Assembly (NCBI GenBank): GCA_020721025.1
Contig: DYNO01000124.1
Coordinates: 1-10,095 of the forward strand
Source of the DNA: Thiomargarita sp.
GTDB lineage: Bacteria; Pseudomonadota; Gammaproteobacteria; Beggiatoales; Beggiatoaceae
Reading direction: 5' to 3'
DNA length: 10,095 nucleotides
The position numbers were made by a program, and so were the translations under genes. Positions 1 to 6,665 of this stretch are shown here, one piece after another. The notes under the pieces were generated by a model. It did no database searches and was not told where the DNA came from. It worked only from the letters and a program-made list of their open reading frames with translations. Numbering within the stretch: the first letter of the stretch is position 1; each line of letters opens with the position of its first letter.

Positions 1-98
1 CATGATGTTGTTTTCCATTTTTATTTTATTATTTCAACGGATTGCTAATTATCCCAAACCATCTCAACCTTTTTAATGCGTTTACCCGGCAGATGATG

Positions 99-127
99 AT
101 TATAATGCAGTATAATAATGCTTGAAA
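99..127 (-). promoter_or_regulatory. Possible leftward sigma-70 promoter
   Basis: On the minus strand the sequence reads TTTCAA, a 17-base spacer, then a perfect TATAAT. The -10 is consensus and the spacing ideal, but the -35 matches only three of six positions. It would transcribe towards the left edge, where a gene could begin beyond or at the window boundary. AT-rich DNA gives such matches by chance, so this is tentative. Confidence 0.22.
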
Positions 128-160
128 GTGAGGCTTTGCCATGTCACTTCGTTGATTTTC

Positions 161-174
161 TTAAGATATCTTAA
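161..174. promoter_or_regulatory. 14-bp perfect palindrome, possible operator
   Basis: TTAAGATATCTTAA is a perfect inverted repeat without a spacer, about 225 bp before the peroxiredoxin start and between the leftward and rightward candidate promoters. A dimeric regulator could bind such a site. It does not match the OxyR spacing pattern known for peroxide regulons, and no regulator gene is beside it, so the role is unknown. Confidence 0.25.
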
Positions 175-299
175 AAGCAGATTAAGACACTAAGTTTCTG
201 AATTAGTGGTAAAATTAATGTAAATAACTTTCAAAACGTTGTCTGTCGTTAATCAACTGCGTAAAAATACAAATTGGGTTGGAAAAATTGGTACGTCCC

Positions 300-328
300 T
301 TGTATTTTGACCAACAAGCCCATATAAC
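300..328 (+). promoter_or_regulatory. Candidate promoter of the peroxiredoxin gene
   Basis: TTGTAT (300-305), a 17-base spacer and TATAAC (323-328) form a sigma-70-like promoter. The -10 matches five of six positions and the -35 three of six. Transcription would start near 335, giving a leader of roughly 64 bases. A second -35-like TTGACC at 307-312 is too close to the -10 to be used with it. Confidence 0.35.
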
Positions 329-398
329 TTCACTTCTTGCAATCTAAAGCCATAGATAGCTTATCACTTCTTTTCTTCATTCACTAAGGAGCTTCATA

Positions 399-1004
399 AT
401 GAGCGTATTAGTAGGACGTAAATTCCCTGATTTCTGCGTACCTGCGGTATTGGCGGACGGTTCCATTGTCGATAATTTCTCACTTTCCGCGACCATCAAG
501 GATAAAGCCGGCGTAGTGTTTTTCTATCCGCTTGATTTTACTTTCGTGTGTCCTACTGAACTGATTGCTTTTGACAAACGTATTGACGAATTTAAAAAGC
601 GTAATGTAGAAGTGGTTGGCGTGTCGATTGATTCTCATTACACTCACAATGCTTGGCGCAATACGCCCGTTGATAAAGGCGGCATTGGTCCGGTGCGTTA
701 CACCTTAGCTGCGGATTTAACTCATGAAATTGCCAAATCCTACGGCATTGAAACTCCAGACGGCGCGGTGGCATATCGGGCAACCTTCTTGATCAACAAG
801 GCGGGAATGGTCGTACACCAAGTGGTTAATGATTTACCGTTGGGACGAGATGTCGATGAATTATTGCGTATGGTTGATGCCATGAATTTCCATGAAGAAC
901 ACGGCGAAGTTTGCCCAGCGGGTTGGAAAGAAGGCGAAGCCGGTATGAAAGATAATCCAAGTGGTGTCGCAGATTACTTGTCGAAATTTGCTGCTAAGTT
1001 GTAA
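399..1004 (+). CDS. ahpC: Typical 2-Cys peroxiredoxin (AhpC/Prx1 type)
   Basis: A cytoplasmic thiol peroxidase of 201 residues, the normal family length, that reduces hydrogen peroxide and organic hydroperoxides. The peroxidatic cysteine is C51 in the motif PLDFTFVCPTE. The resolving cysteine is C172 in EVCPAGW, near the C-terminus as in typical 2-Cys enzymes that form intersubunit disulfides. T48 and R127 match the conserved active-site Thr and Arg. A GGIG segment (94-97) is present, but the C-terminal helix has Tyr-Leu (193-194) where the YF motif of over-oxidation-sensitive enzymes would be. C13 is an extra, probably non-catalytic cysteine. The start is supported by AAGGAG seven bases upstream. 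No reductase gene (ahpF, ahpD or thioredoxin reductase) is adjacent, so the electron donor cannot be inferred. The family is certain; the exact symbol is less so, since Prx1-type proteins carry several names. Confidence 0.95.
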   Translation: MSVLVGRKFPDFCVPAVLADGSIVDNFSLSATIKDKAGVVFFYPLDFTFVCPTELIAFDKRIDEFKKRNVEVVGVSIDSHYTHNAWRNTPVDKGGIGPVRYTLAADLTHEIAKSYGIETPDGAVAYRATFLINKAGMVVHQVVNDLPLGRDVDELLRMVDAMNFHEEHGEVCPAGWKEGEAGMKDNPSGVADYLSKFAAKL

Positions 1005-1028
1005 TTCTTATTGTATTAATCGTATTAA

Positions 1029-1052
1029 TAGGGTGGGCACTCGTCCACCTTA
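1029..1052. terminator. Hairpin after the peroxiredoxin gene, possible terminator
   Basis: Ten bases on each side pair (1029-1038 with 1043-1052) around the four-base loop ACTC, with two G-T wobble pairs. The core arms are GGTGGGC and GTCCACC. It lies 25 bases after the peroxiredoxin stop codon. No U-run follows on either strand, so rho-independent termination is uncertain. It could instead be a transcript-stabilising hairpin or a small repeat remnant. Confidence 0.35.
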
Positions 1053-1259
1053 AAATTTCCCTCATCTTGCCTCAAATTATGATATACTTTTGTATTCAAT
1101 CCGTTAGTTTCACTCCACTCAATTTTCATGCTGCTGAACATCTCGCCAACTGATTTTGAAGAAAACTGTCTGCGCCCTTGTTTTGAACCAACGGTGAGCA
1201 GATTAAATTTCAAATCAATGGATTGATCCATTTTGATGGCATAATAAGATAAAACGCAG

Positions 1260-1289
1260 TTGACAAAACATGAGCGATTCAATTATTGT
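1260..1289 (+). promoter_or_regulatory. Candidate sigma-70 promoter of clpX
   Basis: A perfect consensus -35 TTGACA (1260-1265) is followed after 18 bases by TATTGT (1284-1289), which matches four of six -10 positions. Transcription would begin near 1296, giving a clpX leader of about 75 bases that includes the palindrome at 1310-1323. A promoter here fits with clpX having no clpP gene directly upstream. Confidence 0.4.
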
Positions 1290-1309
1290 TGACGGCAATT
1301 TTTACGCAT

Positions 1310-1323
1310 GAGCTCGCGAGCTC
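1310..1323. promoter_or_regulatory. 14-bp perfect palindrome in the clpX leader
   Basis: GAGCTCGCGAGCTC is a perfect GC-rich palindrome in an otherwise AT-rich leader, about 46 bp before the clpX ATG and just downstream of the candidate promoter. It could be an operator overlapping the start of transcription. The symmetrical sequence has no spare loop, so a small RNA hairpin would be weak. Function unknown. Confidence 0.3.
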
Positions 1324-1369
1324 GGCAACTTAATTCAGTTTTTGATCAGATTACACGAGGTAAGATTTC

Positions 1370-2647
1370 ATGGGTGATGATAGAAGAAAGGTCGGCGATG
1401 ATAGATTGCTATATTGTTCATTTTGTGGCAAAAGCCAACACGAAGTGCGCAAACTCATTGCAGGTCCGTCGGTTTTTATTTGTGACGAATGTGTGGAATT
1501 GTGCAATGACATTATTCGTGAAGAAGTGCATGATCATGCTCAAGAAAACCACGCACGGGCATTGCCCACGCCCCGTGAAATTTTTGCGCGCCTTAATGAA
1601 TATGTGATTGGTCAAGAACAAGCGAAAAAGGTATTATCCGTCGCAGTTTATAATCACTACAAGCGCATGGAAAGCAATGCGAATAAAAAGTCCGAAGTTG
1701 AAATTTCAAAAAGCAACGTGTTATTAATTGGACCCACGGGCAGCGGTAAGACCTTGTTAGCAGAGACTTTGGCGCGTTTGCTCAATGTACCGTTCACCAT
1801 CGCCGATGCCACCACATTGACTGAAGCGGGCTATGTTGGTGAAGATGTTGAAAATATTATTCTCAAATTGTTGCAAAAATGTGACTATGACGTGACCAAG
1901 GCGCAAACCGGAATTGTCTATATTGATGAAATTGATAAAATTTCTCGCAAATCGGACAACCCATCGATCACCCGTGATGTGTCTGGTGAAGGCGTGCAAC
2001 AAGCCCTATTGAAACTGATTGAAGGTACAATCGCTTCCGTCCCTCCTCAAGGTGGCAGAAAACATCCCCAGCAAGAATTTCTACAAGTTGATACCCGCAA
2101 TATTTTATTCGTCTGTGGCGGCGCGTTTGCCGGCTTGGAAAAAGTGGTATTGGCGCGTACTGAAAAAAGTGGTATTGGTTTCTCTGCGGATGTCAAAACC
2201 AAGGATGAACAACATATCAATGAGTTACTGCAACTGGTGGAGCCGGAAGATTTAATTCGCTACGGCTTAATTCCTGAATTTGTCGGACGTTTGCCCGTTG
2301 CTGCGACTTTGCGTGAATTGAATGAAGAACAATTGATGTCGATTTTGAACGAACCCAAAAATGCGCTGACTAAACAATATACTTACTTATTCATGATGGA
2401 AGGCGTGGAATTAGAATTTCGCCCCGAAGCCCTACGTTTAGTCGCACATAAAGCGATGGAACGCAACACGGGAGCGCGGGGCTTGCGGTCGATTTTGGAA
2501 CAAGCTCTACTAGATACGATGTATGATTTGCCATCTATGGAAAATGTAGTGAAAGTGGTGGTCGATGAAAATGTAATTGCTCACGGTTCTAAGCCGCTGA
2601 TTTTATACAAAAATATTGAGAAGCAGTTGGCGCAAAAACAGGGATAA
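1370..2647 (+). CDS. clpX: ClpX, ATP-dependent protein unfoldase of the ClpXP protease
   Basis: A full-length (425 residues) cytoplasmic AAA+ unfoldase that recognises tagged proteins and threads them into the ClpP peptidase. The N-terminal zinc-binding domain has C16, C19, C38 and C41. The ATPase core shows Walker A GPTGSGKT (121-128), Walker B IVYIDE (182-187), pore-1 loop GYVG (154-157), RKH pore loop (230-232), arginine finger R307 in GRLP and sensor-2 R370 in GARGLR. The ClpP-docking IGF tripeptide (269-271) is intact, so pairing with a ClpP encoded elsewhere is expected. GAGG at 1357-1360, nine bases before the ATG, supports the start. The usual proteobacterial neighbours are clpP upstream and lon downstream. 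Here a peroxiredoxin gene lies 365 bp upstream and a convergent operon lies downstream, so the gene is probably transcribed alone. Confidence 0.98.
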   Translation: MGDDRRKVGDDRLLYCSFCGKSQHEVRKLIAGPSVFICDECVELCNDIIREEVHDHAQENHARALPTPREIFARLNEYVIGQEQAKKVLSVAVYNHYKRMESNANKKSEVEISKSNVLLIGPTGSGKTLLAETLARLLNVPFTIADATTLTEAGYVGEDVENIILKLLQKCDYDVTKAQTGIVYIDEIDKISRKSDNPSITRDVSGEGVQQALLKLIEGTIASVPPQGGRKHPQQEFLQVDTRNILFVCGGAFAGLEKVVLARTEKSGIGFSADVKTKDEQHINELLQLVEPEDLIRYGLIPEFVGRLPVAATLRELNEEQLMSILNEPKNALTKQYTYLFMMEGVELEFRPEALRLVAHKAMERNTGARGLRSILEQALLDTMYDLPSMENVVKVVVDENVIAHGSKPLILYKNIEKQLAQKQG

Positions 2648-2665
2648 AAAACTTCATCTGAGCTC

Positions 2666-2698
2666 AAACCTGTCAGGTTTCAGAAATCTGGCAGGTTT
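2666..2698. terminator. Hairpin between convergent clpX and TPR genes, likely bidirectional terminator
   Basis: AAACCTGTCAG (2666-2676) pairs with CTGGCAGGTTT (2688-2698) over 11 bases, with one G-T wobble and an 11-base loop. It sits 19 bases after the clpX stop and 28 bases beyond the stop of the leftward TPR gene, where both transcripts should end. The arm ends in TTT on each strand but no long U-run follows, so efficiency is uncertain. The left arm with the next bases is itself palindromic (AAACCTG/CAGGTTT), allowing alternative pairing. Confidence 0.5.
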
Positions 2699-2726
2699 AA
2701 AATAATCACAGTTCAGCTTCTTGATT

Positions 2727-3512
2727 TCACTTCGCAAGTAATATCTGGGTTTTCTGTTGTGCTACAAAGGGTTGCATGTCAGGACGCATTTGTAGCACTG
2801 TTTGAAAGTCCTGTTCCGCCTCAATTTCACGATGCAATAATAACCGCACCACCCCTCGATTCACATACGGCAAATAAAACTGAGCATCCAAAGTCAATGC
2901 TTGCGTAAAATCCTGTTCTGCCTTGAAATATTCCCCCGCTTCCCGCCAAACCATGCCACGTTCATTGTAACTCGCTGGATCATTTGGATTTAATTGCAAT
3001 GCCTGATCAAAATCCGCAACAGCGGCGGCAATATTTCCCATCTCCGCATACAACTTGCCACGATTGAAAAAAGCCAAATAATTCTGATTATTCAATAAAA
3101 TAGCTTTTTCATAATCCGCCAATGCCCGCTCAAATTGCTGTGACATCGCATGTAAATGAGCCCGCTGTAAATAGGCTTCCGTATATTGCGGTTGCAACTC
3201 AAGCGCGCGATTAAAATCAATCATCGCCTCCGACAATTCCCCCAAAGTTTGCAACACACCGCCCCGCTGTAATCGTGCTGCGGCATCATTGGGCGACAAT
3301 TCCAAAACTTTGTGATATTCTGTCAAAGCACTGCGTAAATTTCCTACATCTCTCAACAAGTTACCGCGATTAAAATGTGCATTAATCAAGATTTGATAAG
3401 CCAACTGAATCGTCTTGCTATAATCATCAAATGCCCCCTGCACATCTCCCTGTCGAGCTTTCGCAAAGGCTTGACGAAAATGATCTTCTGCTGTAGTGTG
3501 CTGAGGAATCAT
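2727..3512 (-). CDS. Tetratricopeptide (TPR) repeat protein
   Basis: A 261-residue protein made almost wholly of seven 34-residue TPR units covering about residues 9-246. Each carries the usual pattern of small and aromatic residues (for example FNRGxxL followed by A-x-x-D-F/Y and A-L-x-L-x-P). Five units end in a P-N-D, P-Q-Y, P-D-M or similar turn. There is no signal peptide, membrane segment or catalytic domain, so it should be a soluble cytoplasmic scaffold for protein-protein contacts. Its partner is unknown. Its ATG overlaps the nusB stop as ATGA, and it has no clear Shine-Dalgarno sequence, which points to translational coupling with nusB. It is the last gene of the gatB-ribH-nusB cluster. 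TPR assignment is secure; any role in transcription would be inference from position only. Confidence 0.9.
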   Translation of the reverse strand: MIPQHTTAEDHFRQAFAKARQGDVQGAFDDYSKTIQLAYQILINAHFNRGNLLRDVGNLRSALTEYHKVLELSPNDAAARLQRGGVLQTLGELSEAMIDFNRALELQPQYTEAYLQRAHLHAMSQQFERALADYEKAILLNNQNYLAFFNRGKLYAEMGNIAAAVADFDQALQLNPNDPASYNERGMVWREAGEYFKAEQDFTQALTLDAQFYLPYVNRGVVRLLLHREIEAEQDFQTVLQMRPDMQPFVAQQKTQILLAK

Positions 3513-3967
3513 GAGCGCAAGGTTACTTTTTTCATTGCCTGCTGCTGTGGGTATAAAAAACGGGCATATTTATCTAAAACGCCATTGACAAATTTATAAC
3601 TCTCTGTCGCACCAAACTTTTTCGCCAACTCAATGCCTTCATTCAAAACCACGCGAAATGGCACGTCTTGACAATAACGTAACTCGTAGCCACCGATGTA
3701 TAAAATGGCGCGTTCTATCGGATCAAGCTGTTCAAGCTCGCGGTCTAAAAAAGGCAATAATTGCTTATGCAACTCATTGATAGTCGCGGGAATGTTATGC
3801 AACAAAAGTTCAAAATAGGCGATATCCACCTTTTTCATGTCTTGTTCTTGCATAAAATACGCTTCAATCGTGGGAATATCGTGTTCCGCTAATTGCCATT
3901 GATACAATGCTTGCAATACCCGTTCGCGAGCTTTGGTGCGGGCAGCGGGGGAAAATTTTGGAGTCAT
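3509..3967 (-). CDS. nusB: Transcription antitermination factor NusB
   Basis: A small all-helical RNA-binding protein of 152 residues, typical for the family. With NusE (ribosomal protein S10) it binds boxA RNA to allow RNA polymerase to read through rRNA operons. Family signatures are visible: R-x-x-V-L-Q-A-L-Y-Q-W near the N-terminus (about residues 16-25), L-D-P-I-E-R-A-I-L in the middle, and the C-terminal block ELAKKFGATESYKFVNGVLD (about 115-134). It follows ribH by 42 bp, the classic ribH-nusB pairing, and its TGA overlaps the ATG of the TPR gene. No strong Shine-Dalgarno precedes the ATG, so translation may depend on the upstream gene. In many gammaproteobacteria thiL follows nusB; here a TPR gene takes that place. 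Confidence 0.95.
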   Translation of the reverse strand: MTPKFSPAARTKARERVLQALYQWQLAEHDIPTIEAYFMQEQDMKKVDIAYFELLLHNIPATINELHKQLLPFLDRELEQLDPIERAILYIGGYELRYCQDVPFRVVLNEGIELAKKFGATESYKFVNGVLDKYARFLYPQQQAMKKVTLRS

Positions 3968-4009
3968 GTACGTCTGATTTCTACGTGAAGTGAAAAGATT
4001 TCCCTGGGA

Positions 4010-4504
4010 TTAAGCATCAGTTCCATTTAACTTACTGAATAAATTTAACATTTCAATCACAGACAATGCAGCATCCGCGCCCTTATTGCCTGCCTTTGTC
4101 CCAGCGCGTTCAATGGCTTGTTCAATATTATCAACCGTTAATACGCCAAATCCGACAGGAATGCTATATTGCAGCGACACTTGCGCTAATCCCTTGGTAC
4201 ATTCATTGGCAACATAATCAAAATGCGGCGTACCTCCACGAATGACCGCGCCTAACGCAATGATTGCCGTGTATTTTTGACTGGCAGCAACCCGTTGAGC
4301 AATCAAGGGTAATTCAAATGCACCGGGAACGCGTAGCACAGTAATTTGTGATTCTGACACGCCATGCCGCTGTAATATGTCCAACGCCCCTTTTAACAAA
4401 CTTTCAGTGATGAAGCTATTGAATCGACTGAGAATAATCGCGTACTTGGCAGCATTTGCCGCAGTAAAATCGCCTTCGATATAATTTATCATGATGGAAT
4501 TCAT
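4010..4504 (-). CDS. ribH: 6,7-dimethyl-8-ribityllumazine synthase
   Basis: Catalyses the penultimate step of riboflavin synthesis: condensation of 5-amino-6-ribitylamino-uracil with 3,4-dihydroxy-2-butanone 4-phosphate. It usually assembles into pentamers or icosahedral 60-mers in the cytoplasm. Landmarks are SRFN (26-29), which includes the substrate-stacking Phe, PGAFELP (60-66), GAVIRGGTPHFDYV (85-98) with catalytic H94, and the late AGNKGADAA block. Length (164) is normal. Two in-frame ATGs, at 4504 and 4492, could start it. Neither has a Shine-Dalgarno sequence. The second gives the more typical N-terminus (M-I-N-Y-I-E-G). A hairpin (4510-4548) ends five bases before the first ATG. The other riboflavin genes are not in the window, and I see no FMN riboswitch. 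Confidence 0.95.
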   Translation of the reverse strand: MNSIMINYIEGDFTAANAAKYAIILSRFNSFITESLLKGALDILQRHGVSESQITVLRVPGAFELPLIAQRVAASQKYTAIIALGAVIRGGTPHFDYVANECTKGLAQVSLQYSIPVGFGVLTVDNIEQAIERAGTKAGNKGADAALSVIEMLNLFSKLNGTDA

Positions 4505-4509
4505 TTTTT

Positions 4510-4548
4510 AGATTTTCTGAACCGGTAACTTGATGATTCAGAAAATCT
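4510..4548 (-). promoter_or_regulatory. Hairpin abutting the ribH start codon
   Basis: AGATTTTCTGA (4510-4520) and TCAGAAAATCT (4538-4548) are perfect 11-base inverted repeats around a 17-base loop. In the leftward transcript the stem ends five A residues before the first ribH ATG. No U-run follows in that direction, so it is not a normal gatB terminator. It occupies the place where a ribosome binding site should be and may affect initiation or mRNA processing between gatB and ribH. Confidence 0.45.
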
Positions 4549-4568
4549 TTTGTGAGAGAAAAATAGAG

Positions 4569-5999
4569 TTATCCCAATTTTTGCTTTAACAGTTCATTGA
4601 CTACGTTGGGATTGGCTTTTCCTTGCGACACCTTCATCACTTGCCCCACAAAGAAGCCGAATAATTTATCCTTGCCCGCGCGATAATCTGCCAGTTGCTT
4701 CGGATTATTCGCCATCACTTCGTCAATAACTTTTTCAATCGCGGCGGTATCGGTAACTTGCACAAGTCCTTGTTTCTCAATGATATAATCGGCATCGCCT
4801 TCGCCATCCCACATCGCTTCAAATACTTGTTTCGCAATTTTGCCAGAAATCGTGTTATCCGTGATGCGTCGCAACATGCCCGCCATCAACGCAGAACCAA
4901 TGGGAGAGTTGACGATATCAAGATTGTTTTTATTCAACATGCCCAATAAATCGCCCATGACCCAGTTGGCACATAATTTCGGATCGCTGCCAGAGGCTTT
5001 TACAACCTCTTCATAATAATCGGCTAAATCTCGACTGCTGGTCAATACGCCGGCATCATACAACGATAGTTCATAGTGCTTCATGAAGCGTTGTTTTTTA
5101 TCATCGGGCAATTCCGGCAATTCCGCGCGCACTTGCTGTAAAAATTCTGGCTCAATCACCAATGGCAATAAATCCGGATCGGGAAAATAGCGATAATCAT
5201 TTGCCTCTTCCTTCGAGCGCATCGACCGAGTTTCATTTTTATCAGCATCATACAAACGCGTTTCTTGCACCACCGAGCCGCCATTTTCTAAAATCTCAAT
5301 TTGCCGCTCAATTTCGATATTGATGGCTTTTTCGACAAATCGGAACGAATTGAGATTTTTTAACTCTGCGCGGGTGCCAAGTTTACTTTCGCCCTTGCGA
5401 CGCACCGAAACGTTAGCATCACAGCGAAATGAACCTTCTTGCATATTACCGTCGCAGATTTCCAAGTAGCGCACCAGCGAATGAATTTTTTTCATGTACG
5501 CCACCGCTTCTTTTGCCGAGCGCATGTCGGGTTCAGACACGATTTCTAATAACGGCGTGCCTGCACGGTTTAAATCGATGCCGCTGAGTCCGTGAAAATC
5601 TTCGTGTAGCGATTTGCCTGCGTCTTCTTCCAGATGCGCCCGTGTGATGCCAATGGTTTTTTCTTGGTCATCCAGTTCAATTTGAATCTGTCCTTTTTGG
5701 ACGACGGGCAGTTCATATTGGCTGATTTGGTAGCCCTTGGGCAAATCGGGGTAAAAATAATTTTTTCGAGCAAAAACTGAACGGGGAGAAACAGTTGCGC
5801 CAACCGCTAAACCAAATTTACATGCCATACTCACCGCGGCTTGATTCAACACGGGCAACACGCCGGGCAACCCTAAATCTATGGCACAGGCTTGAGTATT
5901 GGGGGATGCACCGTAGGCAGTTGCTGCGCCGGAGAAAATTTTGCTTTGGGTGGCAAGTTGGGCATGAATTTCTAATCCGATGACCGCTTCCCATGACAT
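4569..5999 (-). CDS. gatB: Asp-tRNA(Asn)/Glu-tRNA(Gln) amidotransferase subunit B
   Basis: GatB is the kinase/transamidase-side subunit of the GatCAB complex. It binds misacylated Glu-tRNA(Gln) or Asp-tRNA(Asn), activates the side-chain carboxylate with ATP, and uses ammonia from GatA to make Gln- or Asn-tRNA. The 476 residues match the family. Signatures include I-G-L-E-I-H-A-Q-L (7-15), C-A-I-D-L-G-L-P-G (38-46), the block RKNYFYPDLPKGYQISQY (78-95), H-L-E-E-D-A-G-K (122-129) and N-R-A-G-T-P (144-149). The C-terminal third is the helical GatB/YqeY tRNA-binding tail. GAGGA at 6013-6009 supports the start. gatA and gatC, often co-transcribed with it, are not next to it, because 1.2 kb of non-coding DNA lies upstream. 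It appears to be the first gene of a cluster that continues into ribH after a 64-bp gap. Confidence 0.97.
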   Translation of the reverse strand: MSWEAVIGLEIHAQLATQSKIFSGAATAYGASPNTQACAIDLGLPGVLPVLNQAAVSMACKFGLAVGATVSPRSVFARKNYFYPDLPKGYQISQYELPVVQKGQIQIELDDQEKTIGITRAHLEEDAGKSLHEDFHGLSGIDLNRAGTPLLEIVSEPDMRSAKEAVAYMKKIHSLVRYLEICDGNMQEGSFRCDANVSVRRKGESKLGTRAELKNLNSFRFVEKAINIEIERQIEILENGGSVVQETRLYDADKNETRSMRSKEEANDYRYFPDPDLLPLVIEPEFLQQVRAELPELPDDKKQRFMKHYELSLYDAGVLTSSRDLADYYEEVVKASGSDPKLCANWVMGDLLGMLNKNNLDIVNSPIGSALMAGMLRRITDNTISGKIAKQVFEAMWDGEGDADYIIEKQGLVQVTDTAAIEKVIDEVMANNPKQLADYRAGKDKLFGFFVGQVMKVSQGKANPNVVNELLKQKLG

Positions 6000-6039
6000 G
6001 ATCGATAATCCTCTGTGTTTTCAATCTGATGTTGAATAG

Positions 6040-6068
6040 ATTTTACTAAGTTTTAGGTTGTTTGTCAC
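6040..6068 (-). promoter_or_regulatory. Promoter of the gatB-ribH-nusB-TPR cluster
   Basis: On the minus strand GTGACA (6068-6063, five of six matches to the -35 consensus) is separated by 17 bases from TAAAAT (6045-6040, five of six matches to the -10). Transcription would begin near 6033, giving a leader of about 34 bases with the GAGGA ribosome binding site. This is the best-matching promoter in the window. Confidence 0.55.
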
Positions 6069-6550
6069 TTGTTGAGAGTGCTGTAAACGCGAGTGGTCTT
6101 AAATTGTTAGGGAGTAAAATGTTTTAATCTAAAAAATTGGTTTAGGCATGATGTGAATAATGTTTTTCTACCTAACGATTAAGATTCACAAGATTTGGCA
6201 CTGAGGGGGTATCTTTTTCAATTTAACCCATTTTTTATCGCAACGGGCTAGGTAGTTACAAAAATTGAGATTATAATCGGTTTTGATTCACAAAAGGTTG
6301 AGGCATGAAATCGGATGAATCCTATTTTAAAACTGATTAACGTTTTGATAAAATGCTCATTTCTCATCAATCCCGCGTTCATACCTAACTTACTTCAAAA
6401 AATGGCAAGAAATTCAGTCATACTACACATTTCTGGGCGTTACCTAGTTTCAATCTTATTTTCAACAAAAGATAAAATACGATTCAAACTTTATTATCTG
6501 GTTTTAAGCAATAAAACTTTACAAAATGACAATTATGGTAAATTTTTATC

Positions 6551-6616
6551 AAATAAAACAAATAGTTCCTCGTTCCAATGCGCCGCGTTGGAATGCCGTC
6601 CAGACGCGCCAGCGTC
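6551..6616 (+). repeat. Two-hairpin palindromic repeat, copy A
   Basis: Hairpin 1 pairs TTCCAATGC (6573-6581) with GCGTTGGAA (6585-6593) around loop GCC, with one T-G wobble. A short linker leads to hairpin 2, GACGC (6603-6607) with GCGTC (6612-6616). The 20 bases before it (6551-6570, AAATAAAACAAATAGTTCCT) are identical to those before copy D. The repeat looks REP/BIME-like or MITE-like. Its orientation is opposite to copies B and C. Confidence 0.8.
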
Positions 6617-6665
6617 ACGAGTGATGATTTCTAACTGATTGCTTTTTGATGAAAAATTGTTGTTG

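Larger units (their letters stand above)
1..398. other. Intergenic region upstream of the peroxiredoxin gene
   Basis: I see no convincing gene here. The stretch is AT-rich and holds a possible leftward promoter (99-127), a perfect 14-bp palindrome (161-174), a possible rightward promoter (300-328) and the Shine-Dalgarno sequence AAGGAG at 386-391, seven bases before the peroxiredoxin ATG. On the minus strand two in-frame ATGs (18-16 and 3-1) could begin a gene that leaves the window, but neither has a ribosome binding site and too little is visible to call it. Confidence 0.6.
1005..1369. other. Intergenic region between the peroxiredoxin gene and clpX
   Basis: This 365-bp gap contains a hairpin soon after the peroxiredoxin stop (1029-1052), an imperfect palindrome AATGGAT-TG-ATCCATT (1217-1232), a candidate clpX promoter with a consensus -35 (1260-1289) and a 14-bp palindrome (1310-1323). 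A minus-strand reading frame of 85 codons spans 1282-1025, but it would need a TTG start, has no Shine-Dalgarno sequence and resembles nothing I know, so I do not call it a gene. Confidence 0.55.

Noticed and set aside
1..18. Two in-frame minus-strand ATGs at the left edge
   Set aside because: Only six codons are visible and there is no ribosome binding site, so a gene cannot be supported.
255..264. AACTGCGTAA shared with the terminal repeat of the 9861-9938 element
   Set aside because: Only ten bases match and no partner repeat or flank is conserved; chance is sufficient.
1025..1282. Minus-strand frame of 85 codons between the peroxiredoxin gene and clpX
   Set aside because: It needs a TTG start, has no Shine-Dalgarno sequence, overlaps the candidate clpX promoter and a hairpin, and shows no recognisable domain.
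4505..4568. FMN riboswitch before ribH
   Set aside because: The gatB-ribH gap is only 64 bp and has none of the conserved multi-helix RFN sequence; a single AT-rich hairpin is all that is present.
6305..6340. Eleven-codon reading frame after a GGTTGAGG sequence
   Set aside because: Too short and isolated; it precedes no nearby gene it could control as a leader peptide.
6315..6638. Plus-strand frame of 107 codons in the repeat region
   Set aside because: No convincing ribosome binding site, AT-driven composition, and its last third is simply translated palindromic repeat A.
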